Assembly: GCF_950023065.1 (NCBI RefSeq)
Contig: NC_088679.1
Location: 34,720,001-34,784,000, forward strand
Length of the DNA: 64,000 bases
Reading direction: 5' to 3'
Source of the DNA: Planococcus citri
Lineage: Eukaryota; Arthropoda; Insecta; Hemiptera; Pseudococcidae
The position numbers were made by a program, and so were the translations under genes. The notes beneath the pieces were generated by a model. It made no database searches, was not told where the DNA came from, and worked only from the letters and a program-made list of their open reading frames with translations. Of the stretch, positions 28,501 to 40,500 are shown one piece after another. The first letter of the stretch is position 1. Every line of letters starts with the position of its first letter.

Positions 28501-31500
28501 TGCAAGCTTACATTTCTCCTTTGAAATTTAATTTGGGTTATTTTTTTACCCTTCGCAATCGATACTCTCTAGTCTCTACCGAGACGAATTATTATAGAAT
28601 TTTATGATTTGTTGGCAACGCTGTGTTTTTTTAATGATTGAAAAATTCGATGATCAAATGTGGGTATCAACGAAATGTTATTTTTAAATCAGCGTCTCCG
28701 GTAACACTGCTGTTTAATTCTATTGGCGTAGTTCAAATTATTCGCAATATTGGTAATTTTTTGCCTAATCGTTTTGCATTGATGATGATAATTTTAATGT
28801 AATAAGTTTGTGCATATTATTTGGCCTTGTGATCGTAACATTGAATTATAACGATTCGAAATTGGCAATTTTGCGAATACGCAATTCTTGTCGCTCATCG
28901 CTTGATTTTTTTTCGAAGTGAAATAATACGAGATAATGATAAAAATTTAACAATTTTACATTTTTAAAGTGATTTTTAGTGATTGAAAATTTTTTTTCAA
29001 CGATAGAATTTTCACGTTTTTTATTTATTTATTTATTTATTTTGGAAGAAATTTATTCAATTTTTCAGGGTTATGGTAACCTAAAAAAAAAAAAAAAAAC
29101 TATTATCTTTCACAACCACTCCTCACTCCTTTGAAATTTTCAAGGAATTTCTTCATTTCTTCTAACAGATTTTTTTTAAACAATTGAATATAATTGATCC
29201 CCTTTTTCAAATTCGGATGTTTATTTGGAAAAAAAGTCGTTTTTTTTTTTAAATGAGGGAAAATCCAACTCTTCTGCCTCTTTGTTTGCGGAAAAATTTT
29301 CGCAAGATCATTTGATTCTTAATGTTTTTACTCATTTGAAGCAGCTTAAAAATGAACGATTAAATTTAAAACTTTTTGCTTCAAACCATCATATTCTTTA
29401 AAGAATTCAAATATTGAAAATTTCATTTCTCAAATATTCAGTGGTGAGGCTGAGAAAGCAATTTGATTGGTTTATCAATGAAATCGAACTTTTTCAAAAT
29501 TTCAAAATTCAATTGATGATGAGACCTCTTAGCCATTTTTGTCATCGACTTCTCCAATTTTCTTACCAAAGTATGGGAGTCGATGGAGCAGCTGATGAGA
29601 AAATTTCAGTTACTCATTGAAAAATTAAGGGTTCAACAGGGTTTTTAAATTTTCAAAAATTTCATTTTTGAGATTCAAGTTCGATCAGAGTTTGGAGAGG
29701 GCAATTTTTTTAAAAAATTATGTAAAAGGGATGAAAATAGTACACCAGCGCTGAAGGTCTATCATCGCATTAACTTCTTCTACTGTTATGCTTTGAAGCC
29801 TCTTTTCAACGTGAGTGATGGAAGTGTACCTATTTTTAGAGCCTCATTTTCTCAACAAAAGCGTACAAAATCTCAAAAAGTGCAAATATGGAGTGGCTGC
29901 AACTCTAGTAATATTCTTTTTTGGTAATTTTGTGTTTGTGGTAGCATTTTAGATATCAATTTTTAACTTGAGTGAGAGAAAGTGTATTTTTGAGGTTTAC
30001 ATTTTTCAAAAAAATCTCATAAAATTTTGAAAAGTGCAACTGTACTGCAAGTAAACCTCCAATGTTCCCACAATTGCAGCTCTCTATTCACATTTTTCGA
30101 CATTTTTCTGTGTTTTTTTGAAAAATTTGACCTTATCAATCTGCTACATATTTTTCTCATTGGTTTTACAATTTGGCTTTGGCTCTAAGGGTCAATTGAA
30201 AGAAATGTGACCAAAAGTAAAGATTTTTACAATATTGTAGATAACTGTTCAAATTTTTCATCCGCTTACATTTTTTTTGGGCTATTTTGAAAAATTTCGG
30301 GATCTCCAATTTTTTAATTGTCGATCTCAAGATTTTTCTATGGGATGTCTTGTTGATTTCCATGCTTCAATCTAAAATTAGGGAGATCGATGCCCGAATG
30401 AGCAGGAATTTTCTTTTGGGAAAAGAATCTGATGTAATGGGGAAAAAGTGAGTGGAAGAAACTCAACGTTTAAAATTCAGCGAGTGATGTATAAAAATGT
30501 ATGCTTTTCTAGCTTTCGAACCTTTTTTTGAGTGAATTTCACCTAGAGATCAAAACTATGTTCACAGGAAGTAGGAACAGAACAAAACCTGAGAATTTCC
30601 ACAATTTGATAATTATTAATTTAACCATCTGATTTATTTTTTCAAGTTATTTTATTCATTATTTCAGAGGTGGTTGTCAAAAAAAAAATAAATAAATAAA
30701 ATAAAGATGATGAAACTTGGAAAAGTTTTTTAAACCAACAAACTTTACCTATACATATGTACTTCAAATTCTCACCAAGCAGAAGGTTTTTTATGACATC
30801 CTGATTTAAAATTATGAAAAAAATATTTTTTGACCTAGCTTCCTGAAAGCTGGGATTCCAAATTTTGACCAAGAAAACTTTTTACTTTCGTTCCTTTGTT
30901 TTTGTATTTTTTTTTCATGATTCATTTCTTGGCCTTTCCTTGATATTTTTCGGCATGAGAGTCAACGAATAAAAATTTTTCAAGGAACATGACTTTTTAA
31001 AGCAAAAAAATTCAAAGTTCCTCGTTCACCTTCTATCTAACTTCAAAGTCGCCTCAACCCATAAATGGACCTACCTCGCGTATTTAATATTCCTAATTTA
31101 ATCATTTGACAAATGGCGCTTAATCGAGACCACAGCGTTGCCAACTGTTTGAAAATGCTCGTAAAAATATTGAATTTAATATCCTTTAATCGGCGTGAAA
31201 AGATGCTAGCGAGGTTCACTTCGCAACTCTATACTCTTTGCCAAATCAAAGCGTATAATATGATTAGGTACTACTTACTCGGATACCGATCACGATCTAC
31301 CTCAGGCTCACTCCTTTCCTTACATTTGATTTATTTAATCGGAAAAAAGCTCGATAGCCGATGATCTAAATTCTTCTTTTATATTTCAAACATGCCAAAA
31401 ATGAGCAAGATTTATGCCCTTATCGTTAACTTTATAGTGATCGTAAAACAATAGAGAGAAATCGCGCAAGTATAAATAACACTTGACGTAATACCGTAGC

Positions 31501-34500
31501 CTCGTAAAATTCTCACTTGCATTTGCAATCGGTTAAATATCGTCGCGTTATTTGATTTGTTAAGAGGCCGATAACATCGGTACATTTGTTTCTTTTTTTT
31601 TATGGTTAAAATTAAAAAGCCATAATTATTCTAAAATGTTAGTGACATTTTTTCCATCTCGTTCATCCTTATATTCCGATCACTGTATTACTTTTTTCCA
31701 GTATTCAATCTCATACTCGAGGATATATTTTTTAAAATTATTATATTTTTGTTTAGAACATCGTATTCTGATCATTGATCAATATACCTTGGTATGTCCC
31801 AAGCGATATTGGTCAGTATCCACATTAATACCGTCTAAAATAACCCTGGTTGCATCTTTCGGATCCATGCAATCGGTAACTCCTCGTGCATATAATAATC
31901 TATATCTGTGTACAAAATATTTTCAAACGTGCAAAAACCAAAAATAACAAAACAGCATCATATTAAAGCATAAATACTTAGTATCCGATTCCCAGTACTT
32001 GGTGGGTATGATCGAAATACCTTTTTATCAAAATACGAAAGCGTACCTACATCGTATCTAATTTGTCCTACGAAACGATACGATAGGCACTAAATAAGCG
32101 AATTATTCATGGGGGTTCCCATTTTTATGGCATGGCACTCGATTCGTAGAGTGTTTGGTGTAATCTTTTGTTGTATGTGGAAAGCGAGGAAACACACTTG
32201 GGAAGCGTTTTCTAAACAAAAAATACTACTCAATGGGAATGTCAAGGGTACATGCCTTAGTATGACCAAGACGGTATTGATCACTATCTAAATTCACACT
32301 TTCCAAAATAACAGCGGCAGCTTTCTTCACGTCTGAAGATTGGTCGACAGCAGCAGGCGCCAAGATTTTATATCTTTGCGTATACGCAACATAATTAAAT
32401 TACAAAATGGATAATGGTACACAATGAAGAAAAAAGAAAACAAAAAACATGCTACTCTGGGCTTTAAATCCATGCTATGTTCTACTCAGATATAAACGTA
32501 TAGGTTTTTTTTCTTTCAAAATGAGTTTTTCGCAAGGTAAATCAAGGTATTTAGGTAGGTATATGGTATGGGTGAGGTTAATAATATGAGGGTATACACA
32601 ATGGGTAGGTGTATTTTTTTTCTCTCTACAATTACGTGCCTTTGTAAAACCAATACGATAGCTATCCGGATCTAAGCCCACTTCTTGGAGACATTTAGCC
32701 GCAGCGTTTTTAGGATCTGCCTCGGCAGACATTATTGCCGGTGCTAAAATCATGTATCTTGAAAAATACAAAATTTTATTCAATTTTATCATCGATTGAA
32801 GTTCAAATGAGATGAAGATCATGACAGTGGGTTGGGATGGTTGGGTTTTCGTTTTCGTATGAATTAAATAGCTTAAATACCTATGTAGAATTTGAGATGG
32901 ATATTTATAAAAAAAAAACTTACCGGAGTTTGAAGTCGGGGTAAACCATTCTGTTGGGGAAACCTTTACGACAGATACGGATACCTTCAAGTACACCGTT
33001 ACATGTCAACTGGTGCATTACTAATTTGGAATCAATTACACCTGTGAAAATAAAGTTATAGAGGTTAGTGATCGTTTCGTATTCCAGTCAGAGTTGAGGG
33101 AAATGTTGAGTTTTTGCGAGATAGTTGGCAACGTCGCAATTATTTCTAGCGAATGCGAGTGAAAAAATGAGAAATTCCATTCTCAGGAAATAAAAACCAT
33201 CATACTGAAATTGACTCAATATCAGACCTGCTGTCCATTCTCATAATTGAAAACGCGTTTTGTTACAATTTTTTTTGAAAGCGTTATTATCAATAAAAAG
33301 AATCAATTTTTCCATAGATGAATAGGAAGTCACTCAGAAAATTTTTTAGTTCCGGAGGTACCCCTAGAAGGGAGATATAGGTCCTGAAAAAGGGAGTATT
33401 TTTTTAAAAAATCTTCGTTTTTTCGCTCTAGCCCTGACTCAATCTGTCTTGGAAACATTGTCCAGTACCAAAATATAGTATTTGAGATTCTTTGTCGACC
33501 AACGCTATTGACATCAAAATCCTAGACAACTTTTAGTATTTTTATTGAGTATAGGTAGTTGGAAATTCGCGAATCACTTCTTTTGGGGTAAAGTCGTGTT
33601 TTGAGAGTCTTTTTTTCACAGATATTTCCCGTAAATTATGCCAAAATATCAAAAGATTTCATTTCTGAAATTGGTGGAATATTTTGAAATGCAGTGGTGC
33701 CATTTTTCAATTTTCTTGTTCATTATTGCTGATTTTAAAAAATCGAAAAAAATAGCCAAAAAATATAATTTTTTTAATTTTTTGAAATTGGCAATAATGA
33801 CCAAAAAAATTGGCGCCACTGTTATTCCAAAATATTCCACCAGTTTCAGAAATTATATTTTTTGATGTTTTGGCATAATTGACGCGTAATATGCGAAAAA
33901 AATTTAAAGCACGAATAGCTAGCTTACTATTTTATTGAATAAAAATGAAATTTTTTTGTTGATTTTCAGAGAATGTTTTGAATTTAGTTTTGATGGATCC
34001 GGACATCTCATTTTTACGATAGATTGGCTCGACTTTAATATTTTAAAATTCCTCTCGATTAGTGTACAGTTTCCTTCGAATACGAATGAATTTGTATTGT
34101 AATTTTGAAATCATAATTTCATGACTTCAGGGCCGGAAATCGAATTTATCCAAGTTTCTGAATTCTGAAACTTCCAAACCATTATTCCTTCCCAATAAAT
34201 AGGTAAGTCCTCTTTAAAAAAAAAAAAAAAAATGAAAACCATAATTTTTGGTTCAATCTCATATTTTGAGTATTTTCCCCTCACTTCTGTGTCCCTTCTC
34301 TACTTTCCTTTATGCAAAAAAAAATCACATAAATTTGTGGAATTTTTTCTGCCTTAGTTGTCCATAATCCCTAACATGTTTACTAATTTATTGTTCTTTC
34401 AAATCATGGTTGCCAACTCACTCAAAATTTAAGGGGAAAATTGGAAATTCTATTTGAAAAAAGAAAACTAACCAGGCTGTTTCAATTCATTGGGAATGAT

Positions 34501-37500
34501 ACAACGTACGAAGTGAGGTTGAGTGCTTCTCAAAGTGGTCATCAAGTTGTTCAATTGTTCCTATAACAAAATATAAAATATTAATATCCATATTTTTTCA
34601 CTTGTAGATTTAGTCGAGTTACTTCAATATGAAAAAATACAACGATCAGTGATGAAACAAATGTTAGATAGGTATTAAGTTAGCATTTAAAGCGTATGAG
34701 AATTTACTCTCTTGTTTTGAGGAATTAAGAAAATATCGTATCTTTAGTAGGTTTGATTAGATGTTATCCAACAGGAGAAAAAAATATCAACAAATTATTG
34801 GTATTCACTGATCATAACATACGAACAGCATTAATTAAATTGAGAAAATGAAAAGAGATTTTATGCGGTTGAAAAATTACATATAAATTGCAGAAAAATG
34901 CCAAAGGTTCATGAATGTTAGTAAAGCAAAAAAAACGAATAGGAAAATTAAGTGATAGATAAGATTCGTCTGAATAATCGTTCACATTAGAATAGGTGTG
35001 TATTGTTTGTGTAGGTAGGTAGGTACATTCCACGTAGAAAATTTATAAATTCTCGTGATGGTGAGTCCATCGTAAATGGATGGATTTATAGAACAAACAG
35101 GAAATGAGAATTGACGACTTTATACGTAATTTTATTTCAAATTTACTGGAAAAAGTTCCATCTTCATTTATGTAAGTAGAATTTTTTTGAAAAAGAACTG
35201 TATAAAGTTGCCATTTTTTAATGACATGCCATGAATTACAAAATATATTTTTTCATTTTACGATGAATTTGCATTTCAAAATCGATTACGTGTATTGATG
35301 CTTGTTTAGCGTACTCGCGAGTTTATAACTTCCGCATAACGAAACATTAACTACATATAATATCAAGTCAGCCAATGCTTTTGGCATTGCATTACTTATG
35401 TATTACGTTTTGTATGCAGATTTGGAAATACACAAAACAAGCACATCGATTTTGAATGACACCTGACGGTAATAATCAGGTTGATATATTTTTTTAAAAA
35501 ACAGGTAGGTAACCAATTTGAAACCCTTTTGTACCTTATATGATGAAGATACAGTAGCGAAACCACCACCTTTTTTACCTCGTCCACCTCCTGTATTTAT
35601 TGAAACAAATAGGAAAAATTTGTGTAATTAGTAATCGTAGTGTTGACGATAGGATATCGAGTTTTTCGGATGGATTGATCGAGGACTGAAGATATGCGAT
35701 ATTCAGAATTTGTGGGGATTTTTTTCAAGTTATTTTGTTACACTTTAGCCAGGCGATTTATTCACTAATGTAAAATATAACGCAGCATTTTAGCCTTTTA
35801 AAAAGAAACGCAGGCACACTAGAGGGGATCTTTACCCTGTATAATGTGGAGACGGTTAAGAATGATGAACCTTTTGTACGTTTACCACCTGTGTAAATTT
35901 TAAAACGAGCGTGAGTTAAATATATAGAAAGAATTCAATATTAGACATCATAATGCACTGAAAAAGATATCTACCTATCAAAAGTTTTTTAAACGTAAGA
36001 AACATCAAATTTCTTTCATACATTACCATATGAATCAACGTATCTAATAAATGATTTTATCAAATTCTTAGGGTATAAATATGTAGAAGAAAATGTGCAA
36101 TTTTTTAGCATTTTTTTTAAATTTCCATTTGTGAATCACAATTAAAGCTGTAAAAATAATGGTCATCGTCATTCTCTCTACAATACGATTTCTGTTGAAA
36201 TAGGTAGGTACTTAATATTGTACTTCTCCATTCCCCGAAAAATATGTTCTGTTATGAAAAATTTGAAAACAAATGAAAACGTAAGCATTACCTTTAGCAT
36301 CACCGCCACCAGATTGTCCAGCGCAATCAGCGAAAATTTCGATCAAGAGTTTGTTGGTACCCTTTTTGAATTGATCGACGACACTGTCGTTCAACGGATC
36401 CTTGTTCTTTTCTAACCATCCACTGATGTTGTAAGATACCTAGAGAAATATTTTAAGTAGATAATCGCTCATTTTTAAGAGATACCATGCTACTAATATT
36501 TGGCAAGTATTGTTATCAAGTTTAAGAATACTTACAACACCGGCGTAGTGACTAATGGCGAAGTGACCAGCTGGTACACCTGGCTTGGGTGGTTTGGGTT
36601 TCTGGAAGTTGGGTGATTTGCCCAAATGGTTGTTCATCAATTTTTCTTCGAATGTTTTGTCGGTAGCTTTAGGGAACATAGATTCTTCTTCAAGGATGGA
36701 GAGGATACCCATGGGCTGTTTGATAAAAAAAAAAATAGATTAGAAAATGGCGATGATAGAGAATAATTTTAATTGTTTAATTTTTGGCGAATTTTTAACG
36801 ACGTGTTCGGTCATTAAAAATTCAAATTTTACGAACATTTAATATTAAATTTATATTCTCTTTAGCAAGTTTAAAGTTTAAGTTTTTTACCAAAAATGTA
36901 ACAAGATTTTTGTGATTTATGTAAAGAAAAATGTAGGCTATTTTCTCAAATGTTCGTAAGATTTCATAAACATTCTAATTATGTTAACAATATTTTATGT
37001 GAGTTGATGGTCCATATGCATTACATAAAAGCTTCAAACATTCACTTACCTTTTTTCATAGGTTTTCCTCAGCACACGATTACAAAATACAAATAGGAAA
37101 AATTGACCAATAAAAGGAAAAGAAGCCCGATGGTTTTCTAGATTTTTTAAAAAACTCAAAACTGGCAGAATTTTCTATTTTAAATTTGGAGAGTTACTTG
37201 ACGTGATTTTTGAGAATTTTTTCTTGAACAATTCGCTGAAGGGATGTCTACTGGGCCAGAAAATTCTAAAAACTTGAAAATGACCCGATTTTTGCTCAAA
37301 AAGATATGTCACATGATATTTGACATTTTTTTTGCATTTTGACCAGAATTTTGGAGCTTTGTACTTCCCATCCTTTTAAAAATTTCTGCACAAAAAGTTG
37401 ATTTTGCAAGCTTTTGCGAAATGAGCTTTCAGAAAAAAGCTCAACTTTGAACTTTTAAATTATTTTGCGAATATTTTTGAAACTGTTTTGAATTATCTTA

Positions 37501-40500
37501 AACGCCGAAAACAGATTTTCTCCAAGTTGTAGCAGTCTCGAACAATTCAATTCCAAAGTTGGGCGTTATGATGAGAAATTTCAACTTATGAAAAAAACAA
37601 AACCTCGCTCCACCTGCTTCAATAAAAGTCGGGGAAGCCAATGATGGCGATTTCTAATATGAGAAGCCTACAAAACATTTTTTGGAGTAAAATTCTTGTG
37701 TAGCTCATCTTCAGTCTAAATTATTTGAAATCTTGGAAATACCTAACCCGAATTTCAATTTTACAAATCCAGTAGGCACCCTGTTTGAAGATTTAAATAT
37801 TTTTTTAATGTTTGATAAACTTTTACCATTACCAAAATTACATATTTTCAAAATCTAAGAAGCTACAAATATTTGAAAATTATTTTTAAAATTTTGAGTT
37901 GAAAAAATATTTTATCTGAATGTTTTCTGGTTTTGAATATTGAATTTACTGTAATTTTTTTTTTTAAAGACGAGCAAAAAAAATTGTTCAGAATGGTCTA
38001 TCTTCAAAATGGAAGAAGTAACATGCAATAAAGCTATTGAAAGAGGCGAATTTGAGAATTTGAGTCTGGGTATACTTAGTTTCTTCGGTTTTGAAAATAG
38101 GATATTTTCTTCAACAATTTTTTTTTTTTTGTTGCTCAAAAGTTACTTTGGAACCTTTGCTAAAAGTTTTAATTTTTCACAATAGAACCATTGCCCGTTC
38201 AACTGTGCTATTGAGAAAATTTCAAAAAAATTTCGAGCAAATTACGAACATTTTCCCTTATATTTTGCGTCCACATTTGGTTCAAATTGTCACAAATGAT
38301 TATTCATCTGTCCCTCTTTACAAAAAGATCTAATTTTTTACAGCCAAAAAATTGGCTTTTCTATTGTCCAAGTAAGTTTTGCTTCTACTGTGATCCGAGG
38401 ATTCAAAAGTACCTACATGCCATTTGGAATGCCACGAAAATTTTAAACCTTTTCATACTATACCTTTTCAATGAGATCTATACACATTTGTAAATCCATT
38501 CCGAAATCGATAAATGTCCACTCGATTCCTTCTCTTTGATATTCTTCTTGTTCTAAAACGAACATATGGTGATTGAAGAACTGTTGCAGCTTTTCGTTGG
38601 TAAAATTGATGCACAACTGTTCAAAGCCGTTTAACTGTCGATACAACAGACAGTTTACAGTGAAAATGGAACAAACAACACGTGAACCATCTCGCCACAC
38701 GTATGTCTTGTATACGGGGCGAAATGGCTAAGGCAAAAAAAAAACCTCAAGAAAAATAAAAATACAACTCAAAACTAACATGAACGTAATGAATAAATAA
38801 TTGCGATGACTATAAATGGGTGGATAGGTATATGTGAAAAAATTGCAACGTTGTTAAAATAAGCATGCGAGACGACATCTGTTTCGAAGATTTTTATAGT
38901 CGTTTTCGCATCGTGAAGCGTAATTCCATCAACACTCATCCTGGCTCTCTCGTCAGCCTAATTTGGTACCTTCTCAATCAATTCGATACAAGCGGCTAAG
39001 TCCATTCCGAAATCAATAAATGCCCATTCAATTCCTTCTCTAGTGTATTCTTCTTGTTCGAGTACGAACATGTGGTGGTTGAAGAATTGTTGCAATTTTT
39101 CATTTGTGAAGTTGATACACAATTGTTCAAATCCGTTGTACTGTTAGTGCGTATATAAATATTATTATCGTGGGGTAGGATATATGGTACATAGGTAAAC
39201 AAAAAAAAGGTACTAATTCGAGACTACAGAAAAAACAACGGGTAGGGAAAGGTTCTGATTTTCTAAATAGGCATGATGATGGGATGATCTTAAAATGGGT
39301 ACAAACGCATGCTCTTTTCAGCTACGTTATGGTACCTTTTCGATAAGTTCGATACAGGCTAATAAATCCATTCCGAAATCGATGAAAGCCCAATTAATAC
39401 CCTCTTTCTTGTATTCTTCTTGTTCCAGGACGAACATGTGATGGTTAAAGAATTGTTGTAATTTTTCGTTTGTAAAGTTGATACACAGTTGTTCGAAACC
39501 GTTGAACTGTTTTTAATAAAATAAATAATCAAATTATATGACGTGTTCTAATGAGATGAAATTTTGGGATAAGGTATTGGGTTTTTTATACATCTTGAAG
39601 ACATTTTTGATTGTATTCATAATTCTGTATTTTGGAATCCGAAGGACGATCTGCCAGATATGTATTTACCGAGTAACTTTTTTATCGGCTAATGGAAATC
39701 TAATCTTGGATTTGTGTTTATATTTGTAAAGGTACTGTACCTAAATATGTTCCTAACTTAATATCTCATTATAACGGGGGTAAAACGAATGAAACTTACG
39801 TCGAAGATTTCGAAACCAGCAATATCCAGTACACCAATGAATGATTGACGTTTTTGTTTGGTGTCCAAGGTTTCATTACATTTCTTTACTAAGAATTTGA
39901 ATAGCCTGTCAAACATAGCCTTTGACATGGCACCAACGGAGTAAGATACCTATGAAAGAGTACGTTGCGTTAGTTAAGTATCTGCGCGAGAATTTGAGAA
40001 ATTCGTTATAAAACAGGCCATACTTGATCCTTGTTTCTTCCTTGGGTTACGAATTCGTTACCGACTTTGATTCTTGGTTTCAATAAGTTCTTGTAGAGAT
40101 CATCGGTATCGATACCTAACAATTTGGCTACTCTGCCACCTTCCTGTTTAACGAATACATTTAAATTAGAGACTTTTCCCGAGGAAATAAGATAAACGCG
40201 CGTAAATATATTCGAGTGACCTCAGTTCCATCAGCTTCAGCTTGTTCTTCACGACCACGTTGTTTGAATTTCATACAACCCATGTGCATTACAGCGGCGG
40301 TGATCTTGTAAATGTCGTTCTTTTCTTCTTGAGTGAAACCCAAGACGTCGAAGGCTTGCTATTGAAATAAAAAGATTACGTATTAATTTTAAAATAGGTA
40401 TAAAAACGAATTTTTAATTGGAATTTAAACTATTTGAACATATTGGTTTTGGTTAGAATTATTTCAAGAGCAATGTGAAATTTCATCATCTCTGGTGATC

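Noticed and set aside
28402..31787. Extra converter exons (Drosophila has five)
   Set aside because: I searched for the conserved end pattern YRxGxTK before a donor and found none beyond the three listed.
33638..33865. Similar open frames on both strands
   Set aside because: They mirror each other because the DNA is palindromic; this reflects a repeat, not a protein gene.
35005..35030. Telomere-like TAGG repeats
   Set aside because: The word is TAGGTAGG, too short and not the TTAGG insect telomere repeat.
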